Source: an uncultured Ruminococcus sp. (GTDB taxonomy: Bacteria; Bacillota; Clostridia; Oscillospirales; Acutalibacteraceae). From it: a stretch of DNA of 11,534 nucleotides. The notes below the pieces were generated by a model, which was not told the DNA's origin, made no database searches, and was given only the letters and a program-made list of their open reading frames with translations. The stretch's first letter is position 1, and each line of letters begins with the position of its first letter. Of this stretch, positions 1 through 5,858 are shown one piece after another. The position numbers and the translations under genes were made by a program. The stretch is taken from the NCBI GenBank assembly GCA_937892835.1, contig CALBHM010000300.1, forward strand, positions 1-11,534. The letters run 5' to 3'.

Positions 1-1361
1 CTTCCACCAAGATGAAGCCCCTGATAATTGCATTCTTCTGTCAGCAAGTCTAAAGTTTTCATTTCAAATAATCGGTTTTGTTTACTATCATAGGCAAGGT
101 CTATAAGAGCTAAATACTCGTGCGATAGATTTAATAGTTTTTCTCTGATTTCTTCCTTTGTTTCTGCCAAATCTGACTTTGCAAGTGATTGAGGCAGCGG
201 AATGATGAAATCATTTATCATATCATCAAGTATAAATCTATTGCCTTTCTCTATGATATTTATGCCTATATCCTGCAAGCCTTTAATATCATCTAAAATA
301 GTATTTTCAGTTTCATTAAGATTAACGGTTTTAAGATAGTTCATAATATCCAGAACCGAAACGCTATTTTTGTTTTCAGATAAATATTTTAAAATAAAGG
401 CTCGACGTGTACGCAAATACTCTCTGTCTGCACCTTTAGTTGAAAACATTTCCCAACATACATTTTTAGCAATTCTTTTGTGTTTACTTTTTCCCTCAGC
501 TTTTCTAAATGCAGTAATTCCATTTGCAGTAATCACATATGCCTGACCTATCGTTTCTTTATATTCTTTTCCGGCAGTTGAAACTGTAATCATCTTTGGT
601 ATTTTCTCAACAAGACCAAGCTTTTCGAGCCAACTTGCAATCATTCTTGCATATTTGTCTGACGAACCTTCCCAATCAGCTTTCATACTTTTGCGTTCTT
701 TGGGTTCTGCATTTGCCAGCGAACGTATAAATATTTTTTGCGGCATACTTGTAAAACCATCCTCGCCTATAAATCCTAATCGTTGTCCTATTTCAAATTT
801 TGTAAGATGAGTATCCTCAGTTTCGGAAAGCAATGTTAATATTCTTATAGCCGGAGGATATGCTAAAATAGCATTGACAAGCAATTCTTTTTCATTTTTT
901 GACAATTCTTCGCCTGTTTCTCTTGCGTTTGTAAGCTCTAACCCTTTGTCGGTTATTTCAAAGGTATCATCTGTGTAATTGTATTTGATAAAACCAAAGC
1001 AATGAGCCCAGCGCACATAATTATCAGCGGGCCAATCTCCAATAAAATCTCTTCCTTGCCCCTTAACGGTTGCTTGTATAATGCCGTTACATCTTGACAT
1101 ACTTCTCGGTGTAAAGGATGTACCTACAAGTTCTGCGTATTTAATTTTAAGAGGGGTGCTTTGCAATGCTTTTATCAAATTATCCCGACCGTCTCGTTTT
1201 TCAACAATTTTTGGGATAATAATGCGTATTAAATCTTTATGTTTTTGTGAATTTGAGTCAAATACAGCAACAACGTCACACAGGCTGCGTAAGTTGCTTG
1301 GATCTTGTACCCAACCAAAAGCACGGAAATTTTTATTATGTGTAGGAATTACAGAAATCAT
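1..1361 (-). CDS. fokIR: FokI-like type IIS restriction endonuclease, 3' end beyond window
   Basis: The minus-strand frame is open from ATG at 1361 to the window edge (453 residues seen; FokI has about 580). In-frame stops TAA and TGA lie just upstream, fixing the start. FokI binds GGATG as a monomer and cuts 9/13 bases downstream after its nuclease domains dimerise. Residues 1-390 resemble the FokI recognition domain almost throughout: FGWVQDPS (about 15-22), ELVGT, CNGIIQATV, RWAH, YPPAIRILTLL, WEGSSDKYARM, REYLRTRRAFIL. From about residue 392 (KSDLAETKEEIREKL, HEYLALIDLA, LFEMK) it enters the FokI cleavage domain and ends at GLHLGG, just before the expected catalytic PD...D-x-K residues, so activity cannot be judged here. 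DNA-contacting residues recalled from the FokI structure (Gln12, Arg79, Gln95, Trp105, Glu220, Lys225, Arg228) appear kept, but Asn13 is Asp. No good ribosome binding site is seen; it starts 13 bp after the methyltransferase stop, so coupling is likely. Family identification is very secure; GGATG specificity is inferred. Confidence 0.95.
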   Translation of the reverse strand, partial: MISVIPTHNKNFRAFGWVQDPSNLRSLCDVVAVFDSNSQKHKDLIRIIIPKIVEKRDGRDNLIKALQSTPLKIKYAELVGTSFTPRSMSRCNGIIQATVKGQGRDFIGDWPADNYVRWAHCFGFIKYNYTDDTFEITDKGLELTNARETGEELSKNEKELLVNAILAYPPAIRILTLLSETEDTHLTKFEIGQRLGFIGEDGFTSMPQKIFIRSLANAEPKERKSMKADWEGSSDKYARMIASWLEKLGLVEKIPKMITVSTAGKEYKETIGQAYVITANGITAFRKAEGKSKHKRIAKNVCWEMFSTKGADREYLRTRRAFILKYLSENKNSVSVLDIMNYLKTVNLNETENTILDDIKGLQDIGINIIEKGNRFILDDMINDFIIPLPQSLAKSDLAETKEEIREKLLNLSHEYLALIDLAYDSKQNRLFEMKTLDLLTEECNYQGLHLGG

Positions 1362-1374
1362 ATTTTATCAGCAA

Positions 1375-3324
1375 TTAGTAGTTTATTATTAAAACCTCTC
1401 TGCTGTCTCCTTTCTTTGTATTATAGCTTGAATTTGAGTAGTTATAGTTTAAATCAATGATTTTATACTTTTTTGCCCATTCAAGCAATATCTCGTTGGT
1501 TTTACCTTTATGTTCTATAACATTCGACAAAGCAAATTTAATTCCTTTTTCATTTGCCTTATCCAAATAATCATACAAGGCATACTCTTGTTCAGATTTC
1601 CAATCCTTAAAACCCCTGTTACCGTCATTATATGTTCCGGTTGTTATAAAGTAAGGCGGGTCACAATATATTAAGTCTTCGGTGGTAAGATTATCTAATG
1701 ATATCTCTGTGAAATCTTTGCATAAAAATTCAACATTTAATTTTTGCAGCTTTGATACAAATGCAATTAAATTATGTTTCATATTTTCCGAAAATTGACT
1801 TCTGTTTCTGCCGAAAGGATTGTTGTACTCTAAATTATTGTTAAATCTGAATTGATAATTAAAAGAATAACAAGTCAACGTATATAAGTCTATCGGATTT
1901 TGTGTTTTATTGTAAAAATCTCTAAAATTTTTAAACCCCTCCTCGTTTTCTTTTGAAAGACCATATTCCGTTATACGCAGTTTTATTTGATGCAGTATTT
2001 CAGATAATTCTGTGTTTTTAAACGCTTCAAACAGTTCAATTATTTTTTTATTTATGTCATTACAAATAATTCTGTTTGCATTTACATTTATAGACACATT
2101 GCAACCACCTGAAAATAAATCAACAAAAGTTCCTACATAATTTGGAAAATTAGGTAAAATTTGAGGAAGCAATTTATATTTTCCACCTATATAGTTCATA
2201 GGACTTTTTATATATTTTTTAGTATCGGAAACAATGGTATTTATTCCGTTAGGTGTGCCTATAAAATCAAATGTTGATTTCTGAGGAAGATTCTTTTTTA
2301 TAAAGAAAATGTACTCATATAAACATTCTGTTTGTTTTGTTTTTTTGCTCATATACTGTCTGTATGGAATGGAATACATTTTATATGTTTCTTCTATTCC
2401 GTGCTTTTTTAATATTCTCTCAATTTCATCAGAAGTCATTAACCCATCGGTGCTGTAACTCATTACTATATTGCTAAATTTTGCTTTGCTTATTAAGTCC
2501 TCAAATGCGTCATAAACCTCGCTTTTCACACAGAATGGAGATTTTAAATCATCATACGGTCTCATTCCTGTTACTCCGTGAATTTCAGGATAATCATACT
2601 TAGAAATTGTTTCAAGCAAATGATAATTAGGGGCATACTGTCTGGAATTATATGGTGGGTCTAAATATAGAATGTCACCACTTAATTCTTCAATCAACTT
2701 GTTTGAATCCTTGTTATAACTTTTATTATTTCTCTTATTGTCAATAACATCAAGTCTTGCCATTTCCAAATCCTTAAAGGTACGCTTATCCCAATGCTTA
2801 AGATAAGCACCATATGTACCTGTAATATTTGAAACAGACGGAACACCTTCAATTAGTCCGGCAAGCAAGTAGTAATATTCTAATTCAGTAAGCAGTTTTT
2901 CATTTTTCCACGCTTCGATTGTGTTTCGTATAAAATCAATTCTTGCAGCATTTTTGTTTGACACATACATTCTTTTACAATCATCGTGTGGAGTATAATT
3001 TTTAGTTATAAAATAATTGCCATCGTTATAATTCAGTATTTGTATTTGTGTTTCTTCTAAAAATTTAAATGGATCTCCTATACCTATATTTTTTAATCTT
3101 AAAAATGACGGTTTTGTATTGTTTTCAACTGTTGCTTTTTGTATTACATACGAAAAATGCAATGCATCATTTGAATATACTTCATATCTGGGTTTAAAAT
3201 AACGAGCAACAGCCCCTGTTCCTGAAAAGATATCACAAAAGATATTTTCGTTTCCTGTTGTGTTTTCGGATATAACCATAGCAATATTTTTTAATAAGTT
3301 TGTTTTACTTCCTATAAATCTCAT
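1375..3324 (-). CDS. fokIM: M.FokI-like double-domain adenine-N6 DNA methyltransferase
   Basis: This 649-residue protein is two Dam-type (D12 class) m6A methyltransferases fused head to tail, the layout of M.FokI (about 647 residues). The N half starts MRFIGSK and has SAM-binding motif FSGTG at 33-37 and catalytic DPPY at 222-225. The C half begins near residue 375 (MNYIGGKYKLLPQIL), with FSGG at 404-407 and a second DPPY at 555-558. In M.FokI each half methylates one strand of the asymmetric GGATG/CATCC site; the same is inferred here, protecting host DNA from the adjacent endonuclease. ATG 3324 is preferred over in-frame ATG 3351: AGAGGT lies 7 bases upstream, the family begins MRFIGSK, and 3351 lies almost at the predicted transcript start with no ribosome binding site. 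It is first in the operon, so protection is made before the nuclease. The DNA is much more AT-rich than the genes after 5.8 kb, consistent with transfer. Confidence 0.96.
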   Translation of the reverse strand: MRFIGSKTNLLKNIAMVISENTTGNENIFCDIFSGTGAVARYFKPRYEVYSNDALHFSYVIQKATVENNTKPSFLRLKNIGIGDPFKFLEETQIQILNYNDGNYFITKNYTPHDDCKRMYVSNKNAARIDFIRNTIEAWKNEKLLTELEYYYLLAGLIEGVPSVSNITGTYGAYLKHWDKRTFKDLEMARLDVIDNKRNNKSYNKDSNKLIEELSGDILYLDPPYNSRQYAPNYHLLETISKYDYPEIHGVTGMRPYDDLKSPFCVKSEVYDAFEDLISKAKFSNIVMSYSTDGLMTSDEIERILKKHGIEETYKMYSIPYRQYMSKKTKQTECLYEYIFFIKKNLPQKSTFDFIGTPNGINTIVSDTKKYIKSPMNYIGGKYKLLPQILPNFPNYVGTFVDLFSGGCNVSINVNANRIICNDINKKIIELFEAFKNTELSEILHQIKLRITEYGLSKENEEGFKNFRDFYNKTQNPIDLYTLTCYSFNYQFRFNNNLEYNNPFGRNRSQFSENMKHNLIAFVSKLQKLNVEFLCKDFTEISLDNLTTEDLIYCDPPYFITTGTYNDGNRGFKDWKSEQEYALYDYLDKANEKGIKFALSNVIEHKGKTNEILLEWAKKYKIIDLNYNYSNSSYNTKKGDSREVLIINY

Positions 3325-3338
3325 AACTGCACCTCTAA

Positions 3339-3353
3339 CATCCCAAAACATCC
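3339..3353 (-). promoter_or_regulatory. two tandem GGATG (FokI) sites in the methyltransferase leader
   Basis: GGATG occurs at 3353-3349 and 3343-3339 on the minus strand, 10 bp apart and in the same orientation. They lie between the predicted transcription start (about 3356) and the ribosome binding site (3336-3331). If the system recognises GGATG, these are substrates for both its own methyltransferase and nuclease. The sites are seen directly; any regulatory role is an inference. Confidence 0.5.
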
Positions 3354-3362
3354 TTGTATTGA

Positions 3363-3391
3363 ATTATAACATTTACTTTACCAAAAGTCAA
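3363..3391 (-). promoter_or_regulatory. sigma-A promoter of the restriction-modification operon
   Basis: Read on the minus strand, TTGACT (3391-3386) and TATAAT (3368-3363) are separated by exactly 17 bases. This is one mismatch from the vegetative consensus. Transcription should start near 3356, giving a leader of about 32 bases before the methyltransferase ATG. Confidence 0.85.
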
Positions 3392-3458
3392 TGAAAATAA
3401 AAAAATATATTAATTTATCCAAAAACTTTGGCAAAAATCGTTTTTCAGTTGTAGTAGT

Positions 3459-3640
3459 AATAGAGGGACAAGTAAAAATTTTTTTGAGAAATTTTCATGA
3501 AAAGTTGTTTTTTCGGCATTTTATTTGTTACTTATATGAGGGGCAAAATAAGATAAAAAATTTTTGCTTTCAAGGTTGCCGAAACGAAATTTTCTGCACT
3601 ACATATATAGAGGGCGAAAGAAAATTTTTTATCAAAAAGG
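3459..3640 (+). repeat. three degenerate GAGGG / A-rich / T-tract repeats
   Basis: A short motif recurs three times in the non-coding leader of the recombinase module. Each copy has TA-rich bases, then GAGGG, a purine-rich stretch and a run of five to seven T. The GAGGG boxes lie near 3463, 3538 and 3610, about 72-75 bp apart. Similarity outside the motif is weak. They could be protein-binding sites, for example for the recombinase, or decayed duplications. I see no credible gene here: the plus-strand reading frame over 3391-3789 has no ribosome binding site and starts inside the methyltransferase promoter. Confidence 0.4.
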
Positions 3641-3641
3641 G

Positions 3642-3658
3642 TTTGGGAATATCCCAAA
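3642..3658. repeat. perfect 7-bp inverted repeat
   Basis: TTTGGGA and TCCCAAA flank a 3-base ATA centre. The compact near-palindrome suits binding of a dimeric regulator. It has no T-run typical of a terminator. Its role is unknown. Confidence 0.45.
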
Positions 3659-3677
3659 AATCCAAAATCAAATTTGC

Positions 3678-3777
3678 CGTGTGTGGCTACACACGCTTTG
3701 CTTGCTATTCCGTGAGAATGGCAGGCAAAACAAAATTGATTTTTGGTGAGTGGGTACTCACTCGCTTTGCTTGCTAC
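3678..3777 (+). repeat. two tandem hairpin units sharing GCTTTGCTTGCTA
   Basis: Unit 1 has the 7-bp stem CGTGTGT/ACACACG with loop GGCT (3678-3695), followed by GCTTTGCTTGCTA. Unit 2 has the stem GTGAGT/ACTCAC with loop GGGT (3746-3761), followed by TC and then the same 13-mer. The units are 68 bp apart. The stems differ at one base pair (T-A in one, A-T in the other), so pairing is preserved although sequence is not, which suggests structural constraint. The block lies just upstream of the TnpW gene, so it may act in its leader transcript or as a DNA site for recombination or its control. Neither hairpin is followed directly by a T-run, so terminator function is not favoured. Confidence 0.6.
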
Positions 3778-3818
3778 TCTCATTTTTAACGATTTTTTAC
3801 GGAAAGGATAGGATTTGA

Positions 3819-4055
3819 ATGGGTAAGAAAGAAAACGGCTGCGGCTATGTTACAAGGTACAAAATAGGCGGTGCAATATATGAGGTTGAAACATCATTTT
3901 CGGGTACGGAAACATTAAACAATAAAATAATTCGTTTAATGCTTTCGGAAAAAATTAAATCAAAAGGGGCTGACAATTCGGAAAAAGCACGGTATAATTC
4001 TGATATACACTCTGTATTGTCGGGCAATGAAAAGGAGGATTTATATAATGAATAA
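3819..4055 (+). CDS. tnpW: TnpW-family transposon-encoded protein
   Basis: A 78-residue soluble protein. The segment from about residue 10, YVTRYKIGGAIYEVETSFS then ETLNNKIIRLMLSEK, matches the pattern of TnpW-family proteins: a KIG.....V...FS strand region followed by a helix of the type ET...KI.RL.L. TnpW was named in the Tn4451 element. The family occurs beside large serine recombinases in clostridial mobile elements, and its biochemical role is not established to my knowledge. The start ATG follows GGATAGGATTTGA, which contains purine-rich ribosome-binding sequence. The gene overlaps the recombinase start by 8 bp (4048-4055), and the recombinase ribosome binding site lies inside this gene, so the two are probably co-transcribed and coupled. 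The polar, low-complexity tail after residue 45 shows no motif. Confidence 0.82.
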   Translation: MGKKENGCGYVTRYKIGGAIYEVETSFSGTETLNNKIIRLMLSEKIKSKGADNSEKARYNSDIHSVLSGNEKEDLYNE

Positions 4056-5682
4056 GCCCGATACAATCACTGCTCTTTATTGCAGATTATCACAAGAGGA
4101 TGCCTTGGACGGCGACAGCAACAGTATTATAAACCAGAAAGCAATTTTAGAAAAATATGCAACTGACAATCAATATCCAACGCCGCAATTTTACATTGAC
4201 GACGGTTGGAGCGGAACTGATTTTGAAAGACCGTCTTTCAAGAAAATGATAAAGGATATTGAGGACGGAAAAGTCAAAACCGTTATTGTAAAGGATATGT
4301 CAAGGCTTGGTCGTGATTACTTGAAAGTCGGCTATTTTTCGGAAATATTTTTTCCCGATAATGATGTCCGTCTAATTGCAATTAACGACGGTGTTGACAG
4401 TCTCAAAGGTGATAATGACTTTACGCCGTTCCGCAATTTGTTTAATGACTTCTACGCAAAAGATACAAGCAAAAAAATTCGTGCTGTGTTTAAGTCAAAG
4501 GGAATGTCCGGCGAGCATTTGGGAAAACCGATTTTCGGATATATGAAAAACCCCGAAAACAAAAAACAATGGATAATTGACGAGCCTGCGGCTGAAATTG
4601 TGAGAAAAATTTATGATTTGTGCATTGACGGGAAAGGTCCTACGCAAATTGCAAAGATTTTAAGAAATGAAAAAATTCTGACAACAACATCATATTATGC
4701 ACAGCTCAAAGGTGAAACCTTGCCGGACAAGCCATATCATTGGAACGAACAGTCTGTTGTGAATATTTTAGAAAGAATGGAATACATAGGCTGCACGGTA
4801 AATTTTAAGACATACACAAAATCTTATAAACTTAAAAAGAAATTGGACAACCCAAAAGAAAATTGGGCAATTTTTAATGATACACAGGAGCCGATTATTT
4901 CAAAGGAACAATGGGAACGGGTACAGGAATTGAGGAAAAACAAACGCCGCAATACAAAAACAAATAAGCAAGGTTTGTTTTCAGGTTTGATATACTGTGC
5001 CGACTGTGGCAGTAAATTACACTTTGCCACCTGTAAAAGATTTGACAGTACACAGGACCATTACAGATGTTCACAATATAAAGGTAATACGGGTAGCTGT
5101 ACTGCTCATTTCATAAGAGAGGAAACACTTCGAAAGATTGTGTTAAACCAGATTTTCGATATCACCGCAATGATGTATGACAATGCGGATAAATTTTTCG
5201 ATGCGGTTGCAAGGCAGAAAATAGACGAGCAGGCAAAAGAGATACAGGACAAGAAAAAACAAATGGCAAAATTCCAAAAACGCATAACAGAGCTTGATAA
5301 AATTTTCAAAAGAATTTATGAGGACGATATAACAGGCGTAATATCTCACGAAAGATTTTTGAAACTGTCCGCCGAGTATGAAAGTGAACAGACGGATTTG
5401 CAAAATCAAGTTAAACTTTTTGAGGAAGAAACAAAGGTTTTTGATAATCAGCAAACTGATTTTAAGCAGTTCCGTGAAATTGTCCGAAAATATGTCGGAA
5501 TTAAAGAATTAACTCCGGCTATTGTGAATGAATTTGTCAAAAAAATTATAGTTCACGCTCCCGATAAATCAAGCGGACACAGAGTACAGAAAATACAGAT
5601 TATTTTTAATTTTATCGGTGAATTTGCTCCGCCGAAAGAGTTTGTTCCCGATAAAAAGAAAATTCCGCAAGACTTTTTCTAA
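4048..5682 (+). CDS. large serine recombinase (TndX/TnpX-type site-specific recombinase)
   Basis: A 544-residue integrase/excisionase that should cut and rejoin att sites through a phosphoserine intermediate. The resolvase domain has catalytic Ser15 in YCRLSQED, a DDGWSGTDFERP segment (51-62), and Arg86/Arg89 in MSRLGRDY. The recombinase domain follows from about residue 165 (GKPIFGY, GPTQIAKIL). A zinc ribbon has Cys317, Cys320, Cys341 and Cys351. A charged coiled coil spans roughly 385-460, and a DUF4368-like C-terminal segment follows. Domain order and length are those of intact large serine recombinases of clostridial transposons. ATG 4048 is chosen over in-frame ATG 4027 because GGAGG lies about 9 bases before it; ATG 4027 has no such site. 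It reads away from the restriction-modification genes toward the chromosomal operon, so its 3' end probably marks the element end. All catalytic residues are present, so it is likely functional. Confidence 0.96.
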   Translation: MNKPDTITALYCRLSQEDALDGDSNSIINQKAILEKYATDNQYPTPQFYIDDGWSGTDFERPSFKKMIKDIEDGKVKTVIVKDMSRLGRDYLKVGYFSEIFFPDNDVRLIAINDGVDSLKGDNDFTPFRNLFNDFYAKDTSKKIRAVFKSKGMSGEHLGKPIFGYMKNPENKKQWIIDEPAAEIVRKIYDLCIDGKGPTQIAKILRNEKILTTTSYYAQLKGETLPDKPYHWNEQSVVNILERMEYIGCTVNFKTYTKSYKLKKKLDNPKENWAIFNDTQEPIISKEQWERVQELRKNKRRNTKTNKQGLFSGLIYCADCGSKLHFATCKRFDSTQDHYRCSQYKGNTGSCTAHFIREETLRKIVLNQIFDITAMMYDNADKFFDAVARQKIDEQAKEIQDKKKQMAKFQKRITELDKIFKRIYEDDITGVISHERFLKLSAEYESEQTDLQNQVKLFEEETKVFDNQQTDFKQFREIVRKYVGIKELTPAIVNEFVKKIIVHAPDKSSGHRVQKIQIIFNFIGEFAPPKEFVPDKKKIPQDFF

Positions 5683-5693
5683 GCCTTGCGGAA
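5663..5693. terminator. stem-loop across the recombinase stop codon
   Basis: TTCCGCAAG (5663-5671) pairs perfectly with CTTGCGGAA (5685-5693) around a 13-base loop that contains the recombinase stop codon. On the plus strand the tail is AAAATTACTT, poor for intrinsic termination. On the minus strand the stem is followed by TTTTCTTTTT, a good U-tract. It may therefore mainly block transcription entering the element from the chromosome, or act in both directions. It also sits close to the expected element boundary. Confidence 0.5.
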
Positions 5694-5811
5694 AATTACT
5701 TCCTTATCAATGCCGTACTTTAATCCGACGGTTTTATTTATGTATCAGGGTACGTTTACAACCTAAAATAAATTTAATTATTCTAAAACCCTTTTATTTT
5801 CTGCAATAATG

Positions 5812-5820
5812 TGTTATACT
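5812..5820 (+). promoter_or_regulatory. probable extended -10 promoter of the ymfF-ymfH operon
   Basis: TGTTATACT gives the extended TG-n motif plus TATACT, 38 bases before the ymfF ATG. The -35 region (about 5792-5797, TTTTAT) is poor, as expected for an extended -10 promoter. The rest of 5683-5858 is AT-rich and shows no gene. The junction of mobile element and chromosome should lie upstream of this promoter, leaving it intact. Confidence 0.5.
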
Positions 5821-5858
5821 AAATACTGAATTTTTATATTGAAAAGGGTAGTGAACTT

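Larger units (their letters stand above)
1..5700. mobile_element. right-hand part of an integrative element carrying FokI-type restriction-modification
   Basis: The serine recombinase plus TnpW module, the AT-rich restriction-modification genes and the repeat-rich leader form a block with composition and content unlike the housekeeping operon that begins at 5859. I infer one integrative element whose right end lies between 5683 and about 5800; the end coordinate given is nominal. The left end, any mobilisation genes and the second att site are outside the window. It remains possible that the recombinase module inserted independently next to resident restriction-modification genes. Confidence 0.55.

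Noticed and set aside
1081..1392. Plus-strand reading frame of 103 codons
   Set aside because: It lies opposite the FokI-like endonuclease, whose minus-strand frame is open throughout and matches the family; the plus frame has no recognisable product.
3391..3789. Plus-strand frame of 132 codons and an overlapping minus-strand frame (3532-3783) in the leader
   Set aside because: Neither has a ribosome binding site; the plus frame starts in the methyltransferase -35 box. The repeated peptide (RFACYS twice) only reflects the duplicated DNA unit. Treated as non-coding.
5618..5809. Short plus-strand frame over the recombinase 3' end
   Set aside because: Overlaps the true recombinase frame, no ribosome binding site and no family resemblance.
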